The notes beneath the pieces were generated by a model, which had not been told where the DNA came from, ran no database searches, and was given only the letters and a program-made list of their open reading frames with translations. A stretch of 64,000 nucleotides of DNA from NCBI RefSeq assembly GCF_001854325.1, contig NZ_CP017755.1, positions 1,054,001 through 1,118,000 of the forward strand, in the 5' to 3' direction. The position numbers and the translations under genes were made by a program. Below, one piece after another: positions 54,044-63,067 of the stretch (position 1 is the stretch's first letter; each line of letters starts with the position of its first letter). This DNA is from Cupriavidus malaysiensis (GTDB lineage Bacteria > Pseudomonadota > Gammaproteobacteria > Burkholderiales > Burkholderiaceae).

Positions 54044-54821
54044 GAATCTCGATGTGCATGCGCCGGCCCGCCTGCACGCGTGGCGGACCGGTGCCGGCCG
54101 CCGCGGAAGTCCGCGCGGCCGCCTGTGGGCATGGCGGCCGCCTCGGGGCAGCCGCCGCTCGGGTGCGGGTGGCAGGACGCGCCGCGCGCGGCCGATGGCC
54201 GGCACGGGCGGGCGGCCGCTGCGGCTTGGCGCCGCGGCCGGGCCCTGGTACCCGGAGGGAGCGGCCGTGCGGGGCGGCGTGCCGGCCTGGGCCGGTGCCG
54301 TCCCGCACGGCTCAGGAAAGCACGGCGAGGAGGAAATGCCGGCCGGCGCGGGCAGGCGTGCGCTGCCCGCGGCCCGCGGCGCGGCCGCCCGCGCAGGCGC
54401 GCACGCCCGGCAGCGGCTGCCGGGTCGGGGCGGTGCGGTACGGGTGGGCGCGCATGGCCGGTTTCTTGGTATCCGAGGAGGGGAGGTCAACCTGCCGGCG
54501 GCCGCGCGATGCGCGAGGCATGGCGTGGCGGGCGGCAGGGCGAATTACGCTGTATGCCATAGCCGGCGGCGCTTGTCCACCGAGAAGTGATGTGTTGGGC
54601 GGTTTCTCAAGGGGGCGCGGCACCGGGCCGCGGAGGATGGGGCAGGGGATATCCTAGAATCGGAAAGGTCGGCATCGTGAGCGCGTCCCCCGACCGCGTA
54701 CCCATGCCGGCGCCGGTGCCGCGCCTGTGCCGTCCTGATGCCACCCTCACGCGCCCGCTGGCGCGTCATGCATGCCGCCCAGGCGGCACGTGCCGACCGG
54801 CCCCGCAAGGAGACAAAGTCC
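54044..54821. other. 778-bp GC-rich region without a supported gene
   Basis: Open frames exist on both strands but have arginine/alanine/proline-rich, shadow-like composition and no ribosome sites I trust. The right end probably holds the promoters of the BNR-repeat gene. No repeat or RNA fold stood out. Confidence 0.45.
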
Positions 54822-55985
54822 ATGGCTTCATCCATTGCCGGCAGTGCCGCGCCGCATGACGGGAAGACGACCCTCCTCGTGGCGACGCGCAAGGGCGCCT
54901 GGCTGTACCGCGCGGATGCCGCGCGGCAACAGTGGGTGCCCGACGGGCCGCACTTCCTGGGCCATATCGTGCATCACCTGGTGCTCGACCCGCGCGACCG
55001 CCGCACCCTGCTGGCCGCCGCCCGCACCGGCCATCTCGGACCCACCGTATTCCGTTCCACCGACGGCGGCCGCCACTGGCGCGAGGCCACGCGGCCACCG
55101 GCCTTTGCCCGGGCCGAAGCCGGGCAGGAGGCGCGCGTGGTCGACCATGTGTTCTGGCTGGCACCGGGCCACGCGGACGAGACTGGCACCTGGTATGCAG
55201 GCACCTCGCCCCAGGGCCTGTTCCGCAGCGAGGACGGCGGCGACACCTGGGCGCCGGTGTCCGGCTTCAACGACCATCCGATGCGGCCGGCCTGGACCGG
55301 GGGCGCGCAGGACGGCACGCCGGACGGGCCCAAGCTGCACTCCATCCTGGTCGATCCGCGCGATGCGCGGCATCTCTATATCGGCATGTCCAGCGGCGGC
55401 GTGTTCGAGAGCACCGATGGCGGCGCCGGCTGGGCGCCGCTGAACGCGGGCTGCGCGGCGGACTTCCTGCCGCCGCCCCCGCCCGAATTCGGCCACGATC
55501 CGCATCGCGTGCTGCTGCACCCGGCCGCGCCCGACATCCTGTACCAGCAGAACCACTGCGGCATCTACCGCATGGACCGGCGCGAGGGGATCTGGCGGCG
55601 CATCGGCGAGGCCATGCCGGCGGAGGTGGGCGACATCGGCCTGCCCATCGTGGCGCATCCGCGCGATGCCGACACGGTCTGGGTGTTTCCCATGGACGGT
55701 ACCGACGTATGGCCGCGTGTCAGCCCGCAGGGCCGCCCGGCTGCCTACGTCACGCGCGATGCCGGCCGCAGCTGGCAGCGCCAGGACCGCGGCCTGCCGG
55801 CACAGCAGGCCTGGTTCACGGTGAAGCGGCAGGCCATGGCGACCGATGCCTGCGATCCGGTCGGCCTCTACGTCGGCACCACCGGGGGCGAGATCTGGGC
55901 CAGCGCCGACGAGGGCGGCAACTGGTCCTGCCTGGCGCAGCACCTGCCCGAGATCTACGCGCTGGAGACGGCGGTCTTCGCCTGA
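54822..55985 (+). CDS. BNR-repeat (sialidase-like beta-propeller) protein
   Basis: 387 aa from ATG 54822 with AAGGAG upstream. At least four Asp-box-like repeats are visible: VFRSTDGGRHWREA, LFRSEDGGDTWAPV, VFESTDGGAGWAPL, and YVTRDAGRSWQRQ. It forms a beta-propeller, but there is no signal peptide and no clear sialidase Arg triad, so it is probably a cytosolic propeller rather than a secreted glycosidase. It is followed 41 bp downstream by a MoaD/ThiS-like gene. I recall this pairing in other bacteria without a known function. Confidence 0.85.
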   Translation: MASSIAGSAAPHDGKTTLLVATRKGAWLYRADAARQQWVPDGPHFLGHIVHHLVLDPRDRRTLLAAARTGHLGPTVFRSTDGGRHWREATRPPAFARAEAGQEARVVDHVFWLAPGHADETGTWYAGTSPQGLFRSEDGGDTWAPVSGFNDHPMRPAWTGGAQDGTPDGPKLHSILVDPRDARHLYIGMSSGGVFESTDGGAGWAPLNAGCAADFLPPPPPEFGHDPHRVLLHPAAPDILYQQNHCGIYRMDRREGIWRRIGEAMPAEVGDIGLPIVAHPRDADTVWVFPMDGTDVWPRVSPQGRPAAYVTRDAGRSWQRQDRGLPAQQAWFTVKRQAMATDACDPVGLYVGTTGGEIWASADEGGNWSCLAQHLPEIYALETAVFA

Positions 55986-56026
55986 GGTGGCGGCATCGGC
56001 ATCGGCAACGTCATCGTGGAGGCAGC

Positions 56027-56287
56027 ATGAAGGTGATGATCTGTTCCGTCCTGCATTCCTACACCGGCGGGCAGCCGGTGGTGGAGGCGGCCGGCACGAG
56101 CGTGGCGGCGCTGCTGGACGACCTCGAGCGGCGCTATCCGGGCATGCGTTTCCGCATCGTCGACGAGCAGGGCGGGCTGCGCCCCTATATGCGCGTTTTC
56201 GTCAACCGCAGCCAGGCCATGCGGCTGGACGCGCCGCTCGGCGAGTCGGACGAAGTGCACATCCTGCAGGCACTGGCCGGCGGCTGA
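56027..56287 (+). CDS. MoaD/ThiS-family small protein
   Basis: 86 aa with the ubiquitin-like fold pattern: VMICSVLHSYTGGQPVVEAAGTSVAALLDDLERRYPGMRFRIVDEQGGLRPYMRVFVNRS, then LDAPLGESDEVHILQALAGG. The C-terminal Gly-Gly is what a sulfur carrier needs for thiocarboxylation. No moaE, thiG or adenylating enzyme is nearby, so it must use enzymes encoded elsewhere or act differently. GGAGG lies before the ATG, and it is likely co-transcribed with the BNR protein. Confidence 0.88.
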   Translation: MKVMICSVLHSYTGGQPVVEAAGTSVAALLDDLERRYPGMRFRIVDEQGGLRPYMRVFVNRSQAMRLDAPLGESDEVHILQALAGG

Positions 56288-56476
56288 GCCGGCCCCGCTA
56301 AACCTTGGCGGGAATCTGCCGTTAGCCGCCCTGAGTCCACTGGATCACCGGAGCCGGCCGGCGCCTGCCGCGCCTGCGCGCTGCTTGCCGCAAGGCATGC
56401 GCTTCGCCCGTGCCGTCGCGCCGGTGGACCGCAGTGTCGAGGATGTGCCGAACAACACCAGGTAGCGGAGCCAAGC

Positions 56477-57445
56477 ATGAGCAGCAGCAGCGCGATGAGA
56501 GAGGTCGACGAACGGACCAATCTGACCAACAATAACCAGTTCGAGTTATTGCTGTTCCGTCTCGGCGATTCGAACCACTCCGGCCAGTCCGAATGGTTCG
56601 GCATCAATGTGTTCAAGGTGCGGGAGATCCTGGTCATGCCCACCGTGACCACGGTGGTGGGCGCTGCGCCGGCGGTGCTCGGCATGGCCGATATCCGCGG
56701 CCAGGTGATCCCCGTGATCGACCTGCCCAAGCTGGTCGGCTGCACCCCGCGCAGCGGGCTGAACATCCTGCTGGTGACCGAGTATGCGCGTTCCACCCAG
56801 GGCTTCGCGGTGGAGGCGGTCGAGGAGATCGTGCGCCTCGAATGGAGCCAGGTGGTGTCGGCCGAGACCAGCGTCAAGGGCGACCTGGTGACCAGCATCG
56901 CCAAGCTCGACGCCGAGTCCGACAATCCGCGCCTGGTCCAGGTGCTGGACGTGGAGCAGATCCTGCGCGACGTGCTGCCGACGCGCCAGCCCGACGTCGA
57001 TCCCGCCACCGTGGGGCCCAGGCTTTCGCTGCGTCCCGGTGCCCGCATCCTCGCCGCCGACGATTCCGCCTTCGCGCGCAGCCTGATCGAACAGGGCCTG
57101 CAGGCCATGGGCGTGCAGGTGGTGATGACCAAGACCGGCCAGGAAGCCTGGGACGTGCTGGGCGAGATCGCCGACCAGGCCGCCGGCAGCGGCAAGTCGG
57201 TGCAGGACGAGATCGCGCTGGTGCTGACCGATCTCGAGATGCCCGAGATGGATGGCTTCACGCTCACGCGCAAGATCAAGGGCGATGCCCGCCTGAAGTC
57301 GCTGCCGGTGGTGATCCACTCCTCGCTGTCGGGCGAGGCCAGCGAGGAACACGTGCGCAAGGTCGGGGCCGACGCCTACGTCTCCAAGTTCCTGGCCAAG
57401 GATCTCGCCGAGACCATCCGCGGCGTGCTGGCGCGCCACGCCTGA
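56477..57445 (+). CDS. cheV: Chemotaxis coupling protein CheV (CheW-receiver fusion)
   Basis: 322 aa. A CheW-like domain (about residues 20-165: FGINVFKVREILVMPTVTTVVGAAPAVLGMADIRGQVIPVIDLPKLVG) is joined to a response-regulator receiver (about 190-320: ILAADDSAFARSLIEQGL with the acidic pair, LVLTDLEMPEMDGF with the phosphorylated Asp, HSSLSG and KF). CheV couples receptors to CheA and its receiver tunes adaptation. No other che gene is in the window. Confidence 0.95.
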   Translation: MSSSSAMREVDERTNLTNNNQFELLLFRLGDSNHSGQSEWFGINVFKVREILVMPTVTTVVGAAPAVLGMADIRGQVIPVIDLPKLVGCTPRSGLNILLVTEYARSTQGFAVEAVEEIVRLEWSQVVSAETSVKGDLVTSIAKLDAESDNPRLVQVLDVEQILRDVLPTRQPDVDPATVGPRLSLRPGARILAADDSAFARSLIEQGLQAMGVQVVMTKTGQEAWDVLGEIADQAAGSGKSVQDEIALVLTDLEMPEMDGFTLTRKIKGDARLKSLPVVIHSSLSGEASEEHVRKVGADAYVSKFLAKDLAETIRGVLARHA

Positions 57446-58015
57446 GGCCTCGCTGCCGGACGGGCTCGCGGGCGCGGCCCCGATCGCGCTTCCGCCCCGC
57501 CGCGCCTTCCCTCTCTTCTTCGCTGCCGCGCCCGGCGCGGCGCGCTTGCCCGCGGCTCTGCCACGCAGCCGCCGGGCGCGCCATCGCTGCGGCGATCGAC
57601 CCTGCCGGGCGCGAGGCGCCCGACGCGCGCGTAGCTTGCCTGCCTGCGTCCTGTCGGCCAGTCCATCGGACCGGGACTGCGGACAGGGAGCGCGGATACG
57701 GACGATGCCCGCGCCGCGTGCCTGCCACCGTGTTCCCTTCCACTGGCCTGCGACCTGCCCGGCAGGGCTTGACTGCACGAAGCATTCCTGCCTTCCCCGC
57801 CTCAAGCATGTGTTTGCCTATTATTTGTGCAGTCCAGCTTTTTTGAGTACTGGCGCGGCTTTGCGGGAGGCAGGTGGCTTGGATATCCACCGTTCCTGTG
57901 GATACCTTGGATAAGTCCGTCAGCGTTCCCGCGCATGTGGCCGGCCGCCTTGCTCCTGGCTCGAAGCGCATCCTATTATCATGAAATGTGATGCGATACG
58001 AATGGAGCGTGCGCC
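57446..58015. other. 570-bp region between cheV and a SulP gene
   Basis: No frame has good support. An 8-bp inverted repeat, GACTGCAC (57771-57778) and GTGCAGTC (57827-57834), with a T6 run shortly after, could be part of a transcript end. TATTAT and TATCAT boxes near 57973 may be the promoter of the SulP gene. Confidence 0.4.
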
Positions 58016-59665
58016 ATGACGGCATTGCGGGAAGCCTGGCGCGCCGGCCTGTTCCGGCGCGGGAACTGGTTGCCGAACATCGTCTCCGGGCTGATCGTCG
58101 GCGTCGTCGCGCTGCCGCTGGCGATGGCCTTCGCCATCGCTTCCGGCGCCAGGCCTGCGCAGGGCCTCTACACGGCCATCATCGCCGGCCTGCTGGTGTC
58201 AGCCTGCGGCGGCAGCCGCGTGCAGATCGCCGGCCCGACCGGCGCCTTCATCGTGATCCTGTCGGGCATCACGGCGCGCCACGGCATCGAGGGACTGCAG
58301 ATCGCCACGCTGATGGCCGGCATCATGCTGCTGGCCATGGGGCTGGCCCGGCTGGGCGTGGTCATCAAGTACATCCCGGCGCCGGTGATCGTCGGCTTCA
58401 CCACCGGCATCGCGGTCATCATCTGGGTGGGCCAGTGGCGCGACTTCTTCGGCCTGCCGGCGGTGCCGGGCGAGCATTTCCATGACAAGGTCTGGCACCT
58501 GCTGCAGGTCCTGCCGCAGTGGCATCCCGCCACCACCGGCATCGCACTGCTCAGCCTGGCCCTGGTGGTGGCCACGCCGCACATCGCCCCGCTGCGGCGC
58601 GTGCCCGGCCCCCTGGTGGCGCTGGTGGTGGCGACCGCCTTGCAGGCCGCGTTCGGCTTCGATGGCGTGGCTACCATCGGCAGCGCCTTCGGTGGTATCT
58701 CCCGTGGCCTGCCGGCCTTCGCGCTGCCGGAGGTCACGCCTGCGCGCGTGGTGGAGTTGATCGGGCCAGCCTTCACCATCGCCATGCTGGGGGCGATCGA
58801 ATCGCTGCTGTCGGCGGTGGTGGCGGACGGCATGGCCGGTACGCGGCACGATTCCAACCAGGAACTGATCGGGCAGGGCATCGCCAATATCGTCGCGCCG
58901 CTGTTCGGCGGCTTCGCCGCCACCGGCGCCATCGCGCGCACCGCCACCAATATCCGCAATGGCGGCAACAGTCCGCTGGCCGGCATCACGCACGCGGTGG
59001 TGCTGATGCTGGTGCTCGTGCTGCTGGCACCGCTGGCGGCCAGCGTGCCGCTGGCCGCGCTCGCCGCCATCCTCTTCGTGGTGGCCTACAACATGAGCGA
59101 AGTGCGGCACTTCGCCGCCATGGTGGTGCGCGCGCCGCGCGCCGACGTCGCCATCTTGCTGATCACCTTCGTGCTGACCGTCTTCGCCGACCTCGTGGTG
59201 GCGGTCAATATCGGCGTGATCCTGGCGATGATGCAGTTCCTGCGGCGCATGGCCGCCTCGGTCGAGATCGCGCGGCAGGACCATGGCGCGCTCGGCAGGG
59301 AACTGGGCGCGGTGCCGGCGCTGCCGCCGGGCACGCTGGTATACGCCATCGAGGGCCCGTTCTTCTTCGGCGCGGTCGAGAACTTCGAGCGTGCCCTGGT
59401 GCAGACGCACACCGATCCGCGCTGCCTGGTGATCCGCCTGCGCCGCGTACCCTTCATGGACATCACCGGACTGCAGACGCTGATCGAGGTGGTCGGCAAG
59501 CTGCGGCGGCGCGGCGTGGCGGTGGTGCTGTGCGAAGCCAATGCGCGGGTGCGTGGCAAGCTGGCGCGCGCGGGGGTGATGTCCGCGCTGGGCGAGGGCA
59601 ATTACGTGGACAGCCTGGAAGCGGCGCTGGAACGTTGCCGGGTGTTGCGCGCCGCAGCGGCCTGA
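58016..59665 (+). CDS. SulP-family anion transporter with STAS domain (second in window)
   Basis: 549 aa. Membrane part about residues 20-410 with LPNIVSGLIVGVVALPLAMAFAIASGARPAQGLYTAIIAGLLVSACGGSRVQIAGPTGAF, the SulP signature, and ESLLSAVVADGMAGTRHDSNQELIGQGIANIVAPLFGGFAATGAIARTATNIRNGG. STAS about 435-545 (GPFFFGAVENFE, RRVPFMDITGLQTL). This group resembles bicarbonate/sulfate SulP carriers such as BicA/YchM. Only weakly related to the SulP at 13934-15748, so not a recent duplicate. Confidence 0.92.
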   Translation: MTALREAWRAGLFRRGNWLPNIVSGLIVGVVALPLAMAFAIASGARPAQGLYTAIIAGLLVSACGGSRVQIAGPTGAFIVILSGITARHGIEGLQIATLMAGIMLLAMGLARLGVVIKYIPAPVIVGFTTGIAVIIWVGQWRDFFGLPAVPGEHFHDKVWHLLQVLPQWHPATTGIALLSLALVVATPHIAPLRRVPGPLVALVVATALQAAFGFDGVATIGSAFGGISRGLPAFALPEVTPARVVELIGPAFTIAMLGAIESLLSAVVADGMAGTRHDSNQELIGQGIANIVAPLFGGFAATGAIARTATNIRNGGNSPLAGITHAVVLMLVLVLLAPLAASVPLAALAAILFVVAYNMSEVRHFAAMVVRAPRADVAILLITFVLTVFADLVVAVNIGVILAMMQFLRRMAASVEIARQDHGALGRELGAVPALPPGTLVYAIEGPFFFGAVENFERALVQTHTDPRCLVIRLRRVPFMDITGLQTLIEVVGKLRRRGVAVVLCEANARVRGKLARAGVMSALGEGNYVDSLEAALERCRVLRAAAA

Positions 59666-59719
59666 GTGCCGCGCCGCGCCGCGGCACCCAGGCCGTGCAC
59701 GGCGCCCGGCGGCGGACGT

Positions 59720-59923
59720 TCAGCCGGCGCGCTTGCGCCCGGTGGAGGCGGCGGGGGCGCGGGCCTTGGTGGCGTACTCGACGCCGTGGTGCTGCAGATA
59801 GTCGCGGATCAGCTGGCGCACGACCTGCGACGGTGTCAGGTCCTGGGACGCACACAGCGTCTCGAAGGCCTTTTTCTTGACCGGGTCGATCAGCACGGTC
59901 AGGCGGGCGGTCTTGGATTCCAT
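59720..59923 (-). CDS. Ribbon-helix-helix (CopG/Arc-like) regulator
   Basis: 67 aa: TARLTVLIDPVKKKAFETLCASQDLTPSQVVRQLIRDYLQHHGVEY is a full ribbon-helix-helix unit (beta strand RLTVLI, then helices), followed by a basic tail. Such proteins bind DNA as dimers and are often autoregulated antitoxins or plasmid/phage repressors. No toxin gene is adjacent. A dyad lies 21 bp upstream of the start. Confidence 0.85.
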   Translation of the reverse strand: MESKTARLTVLIDPVKKKAFETLCASQDLTPSQVVRQLIRDYLQHHGVEYATKARAPAASTGRKRAG

Positions 59924-59943
59924 GAGGGGCTCGGCGCGCTGTG

Positions 59944-59960
59944 ATGTTAATCAAATTATC
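59944..59960 (-). promoter_or_regulatory. Dyad upstream of the RHH gene
   Basis: TGTTAAT-CAA-ATTATCA on the plus strand pairs 6 of 7 positions. AT-rich and next to TATAAT-like boxes on the minus strand, so a candidate autoregulatory site. Confidence 0.5.
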
Positions 59961-60511
59961 ATTATATACACAAGGAACACGGCGGCGGCTGGACTTCGGC
60001 GCGGGTCTGTGGCATAAGGGACCACACCCCGTTCGCCATGCTGCGCAGCGGTCATGGCCCGCGCCAAAGGCGCCGAGGCCAGGCCGGCGGGGCACATGAT
60101 CGACCACCTGTCTCGACCACCTGTCGCGCCGGCGCATGCCGGCGGACCAGCGCCAAGACACGAAGGATATACACGGATCGCGCATGACGATGCCTGACGC
60201 CTCCCCCCGCCACGTTTCCCGCCGCCGGCACCTGCCGTGCGGGTGGGCGTGCGCGGTCGCGGCGTCGCATCGCGCGGCGACGGTCCGCCGCGCTGCCGTG
60301 GCCGTTCCGACCGTCCCCGGCGCCGGCATGGCACGTCCTGCCCATGCCGCGCGCCTTGCCTCCGTGGCCCGCCACGGCTCCCCGGCCGTGCTTCTCCCCG
60401 CCGTGCGGGGAGTCCGCGGGCCGGTTTCCCCGGCCTGATTCTCCCGCACGGCAGCCTGTCTGGAGGCGGCATCCTGCCGCCCTTTCCAACATGCAACCGG
60501 GAGAATCCGAG
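59961..60511. other. 551-bp region before two tiny peptide genes
   Basis: No supported gene. It holds a perfect 13-bp tandem duplication (60100-60125, unit TCGACCACCTGTC) and otherwise arginine-rich shadow frames. Confidence 0.45.
60100..60125. repeat. Perfect 13-bp tandem duplication
   Basis: TCGACCACCTGTC occurs twice without a gap. Confidence 0.9.
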
Positions 60512-60586
60512 ATGCCAGCCATCTATCACAAGACGCTCTACGCGATCGGCACGGTCGCGGCCCTCTATCTGCTGATCAACCTTTGA
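60512..60586 (+). CDS. Tiny membrane peptide (24 aa)
   Basis: MPAIYHKTLYAIGTVAALYL followed by LINL and TGA. One hydrophobic segment (residues 8-24) with a short polar N-terminus. GGGAG lies 10 bases upstream. Codon use and start context look real, and a second peptide of the same design follows 83 bp later. No family recognised; comparable in size to CydX-like subunits. Confidence 0.5.
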   Translation: MPAIYHKTLYAIGTVAALYLLINL

Positions 60587-60669
60587 GCCATGCGGCCGGG
60601 ACGGGGCCAGGCGGCGGTGCGCCCGCGTCCCGGCCGTGCATGCCAAGCGCTGCCGGCAAGGAGATTGCC

Positions 60670-60756
60670 ATGTTCTACAAGCTGATGCTGATCCTGGTGC
60701 TGTTCATGGTGGCCATCGCGGCGCTGTCGCAGGCGTTCCAGCAGATGCCGGGCTGA
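60670..60756 (+). CDS. Tiny membrane peptide (28 aa)
   Basis: MFYKLMLILVLFMVAIAALS followed by QAFQQMPG and TGA. The first 20 residues form a membrane helix and the tail is polar. AAGGAG at 60658 is an excellent ribosome site, 6 bases before the ATG. It sits in tandem with the 24-aa peptide, suggesting a bicistronic unit of membrane micro-proteins. Function unknown. Confidence 0.6.
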   Translation: MFYKLMLILVLFMVAIAALSQAFQQMPG

Positions 60757-60794
60757 TCCGACGGCGGGCGGCCGCGGGCCGCCCGCCGTCGGCT

Positions 60795-61901
60795 TCAATC
60801 CGGCAGGGCCAGGTCGGCGATCACCGCGGCGAGAAAGCGCGCGGCTTCGCCGCCGGTGACGACCCGGTGGTCGAAGGTCAGGCTCAGCGGCAGCAGGCGA
60901 TGGATGGCGACGGCCCCCGCGGCCGCGACCACGGCATCATGCATACGGCCCGCGCCGAGGATGGCGACCGTGGGCGGCACCACGATGGGTGCGGCGTACT
61001 TGCCGCCGATCATGCCGAAGTTCGACAGCGTGATCGTGTTTCCACGCATTTCTTCCGGCGCGATGGTGCGCGCGCGGATGTCGGCGCGCATGCGTTCCAG
61101 CCCCTGGCGCAGGTCGGCGGCATCGCGTCGTCCCGCGTCGCGCAGCACCGGCACGAAGAGGCCCTCGGGCAGGTCGGCGGCGATGCCGACATCGATCTTC
61201 TGCAGCACGTGGCGGCGCCCGCTGCCGCCTTCGTACCAGGCATTGAGGCCGGGTTCTGCACGGCAGCCCGCCACCAGCGCGCGCACCAGGCGCATGGTCG
61301 CGTCGGTGCCCGGCGGCCACGCCTGGATGTCGGCGTCGTCCATCACCGTGGCGGCGGCCACCTCGCTCTGCGCGCGCGCCATGTTCTGCGCCATGGCGCG
61401 GCGCACCCCGCGCAGCACTTCGGCCGGGCCGGTCTCGGCCAGGGCCTTGGCCACGCGCTCGACGTCGGCGGCCGTGATGACCCCCTCCGCGCCCGAAGGC
61501 GTGACCATGGCCAGGTCGACCGACAGCTTGCGCGCCAGCGCCCGTACCGCCGGCGCGGCCCGCACCGCACCGGCGCCGGCGCCGCCGGCCAGCGGCGCCG
61601 GGGCTTCCGCCACCACCTGGCTGCCGACCGCGACGGTGCCGACCACGGTGCCGGCATCGTCCTCGCCTGCGCCTTCGAAGCCAGCCAGCGGCGCGCCCAG
61701 GTGGACGATGTCGCCCGGCGCGGCGTAATGCCTGGCCAGGCGCCCGGCGAAGGGCGAGGGGATCTCGACGATGGCCTTGGCGGTTTCCACCGACAACAGC
61801 GGCTGGTCGGCCGCGACTGTCTCGCCTTCGGCGACGTGCCAGGCGACGATTTCCGCTTCCTGCAGGCCTTCGCCGAGATCGGGCAGCTTGAAGATACGCA
61901 T
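60795..61901 (-). CDS. 2-oxoacid dehydrogenase E2 (dihydrolipoamide acyltransferase)
   Basis: 368 aa from ATG 61901. Lipoyl domain at residues 1-75, with the lipoylated K42 in VETAKAIVEIP; a peripheral-subunit-binding domain at about 118-155 (APAVRALARKLSVDLAMVTPSGAEGVITAADVE); catalytic domain at about 165-368 with LTFDHRVVTGG carrying the active His. Shorter than most E2 proteins, with a single lipoyl domain. It is the last gene after E1-beta and E1-alpha. No E3 gene is visible. Confidence 0.92.
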   Translation of the reverse strand: MRIFKLPDLGEGLQEAEIVAWHVAEGETVAADQPLLSVETAKAIVEIPSPFAGRLARHYAAPGDIVHLGAPLAGFEGAGEDDAGTVVGTVAVGSQVVAEAPAPLAGGAGAGAVRAAPAVRALARKLSVDLAMVTPSGAEGVITAADVERVAKALAETGPAEVLRGVRRAMAQNMARAQSEVAAATVMDDADIQAWPPGTDATMRLVRALVAGCRAEPGLNAWYEGGSGRRHVLQKIDVGIAADLPEGLFVPVLRDAGRRDAADLRQGLERMRADIRARTIAPEEMRGNTITLSNFGMIGGKYAAPIVVPPTVAILGAGRMHDAVVAAAGAVAIHRLLPLSLTFDHRVVTGGEAARFLAAVIADLALPD

Positions 61902-61980
61902 CGCATTGCTCCTTGCGGTCATCGCCTGCGCGGCGCGGCGCGGGCGCGAACCATCGTTTGCCGGCCCGCGGCGGGGTCGA

Positions 61981-62958
61981 TCACGCCGCCATCGCGCGGC
62001 GCGCCGCATCGACGATGCGCGCCACGCTCGGCATGTAGAGCGCCTCCTGCCGCGCCAGCGGCACCACGGTGTCGTAGCCGGTCACGCGCAGCACCGGCGC
62101 GGCCAGCGAGTAGAGGCCGGCATCGGCCAGGCCGGCGGCGATCTCCGCGCCGAAGCCGGCCGTGCGCGGCGCCTCGTGCACGATCACGCAGCGGCCGGTG
62201 CGTGCCACCGACGCCAGGATGGTGTCGAGATCGAGCGGCTTGAGCGTGGCCACATCGATGACCGCGGCCGAGATGCCTTCCTGTTCGAGCTGGCCGGCCG
62301 CGGCCAGCGTCTCCTGCAGCATCGCGCCCCAGCTCACCAGTGTCAGGTCGCTGCCGTCGCGCAGGGTGAAGCAGGCATCCAGCGGCAGCGCCTGGCCATC
62401 GTCGGCGACCTCCTGGCGGAACAGCCGGTACAGGCGGGTCGGCTCGAGGAAGATCACCGGGTCGGGGTCGCGGATGGCAGCCAGCAGCAGGCCGTAGGCG
62501 CGTGCCGGCGAGGAGGGGATCACCACGCGGATGCCCGGCATGTGGGCGAACATGGCCTCGGGACTTTCAGAATGGTGCTCGGGCGCGTGGATGCCGGCGC
62601 CGAACGGGGAGCGCAGCACCATCGGACAGCTCAGGCGCCCGCGGCTGCGATGGCGCAGGCGGCCCGCGTGGTTGATGATGTGGTCGATCGCCGGATAGAT
62701 GAAGCCGGTGAACTGGATCTCCGCCACCGGCTTCAGCCCCATGGCCGCCATGCCGACCGCGGCGCCGGCGATGCCGGATTCCGCCAGCGGGGTGTCGATC
62801 ACGCGCTGCGCGCCGAAGCGGGCCTGCAGGCCCACGGTGGCGCGGAACACGCCGCCGTTGACCCCGATGTCCTCACCCAGCAGCACGACGCTCGGGTCGC
62901 GTGCCAGTTCGTGGGCCAGGGCCTGGTTGACGGCTTCTACCAGATGGATCTCGGCCAT
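61981..62958 (-). CDS. 2-oxoacid dehydrogenase E1 component, beta subunit
   Basis: 325 aa. IHLVEAVNQALAHELARDPSVVLLGEDIGVNGGVFRATVGL at the start, then DTPLAESGIAGAAVGMAAMGLKPVAEIQF and SPFGAGIHAPEHHSESPEAMFAHMPGIRVVIPSSPARAYGLLLAAIRDPDPVIFLEP are typical for E1-beta of pyruvate or branched-chain complexes. C-terminal transketolase domain: LTLVSWGAML. Forms the heterotetramer with E1-alpha encoded upstream. Confidence 0.93.
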   Translation of the reverse strand: MAEIHLVEAVNQALAHELARDPSVVLLGEDIGVNGGVFRATVGLQARFGAQRVIDTPLAESGIAGAAVGMAAMGLKPVAEIQFTGFIYPAIDHIINHAGRLRHRSRGRLSCPMVLRSPFGAGIHAPEHHSESPEAMFAHMPGIRVVIPSSPARAYGLLLAAIRDPDPVIFLEPTRLYRLFRQEVADDGQALPLDACFTLRDGSDLTLVSWGAMLQETLAAAGQLEQEGISAAVIDVATLKPLDLDTILASVARTGRCVIVHEAPRTAGFGAEIAAGLADAGLYSLAAPVLRVTGYDTVVPLARQEALYMPSVARIVDAARRAMAA

Positions 62959-63067
62959 GGTGTGCTTGCCTCGCTAAGGTTGGCGCCGTTTCCGCTTGCT
63001 GGCGTCGTTTGCCCGGTGCCTTGCATGCCGTGCGCTCATCGGCGGTACGGGAAGTCCGGCGTCCGCC

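Noticed and set aside
57771..57834. Small RNA gene suggested by the GACTGCAC/GTGCAGTC inverted repeat
   Set aside because: An 8-bp stem with a 48-nt loop and no clear promoter is too weak to claim an RNA gene.
59339..59344. GTATAC inside the second SulP gene
   Set aside because: It is in coding sequence, with no promoter context.
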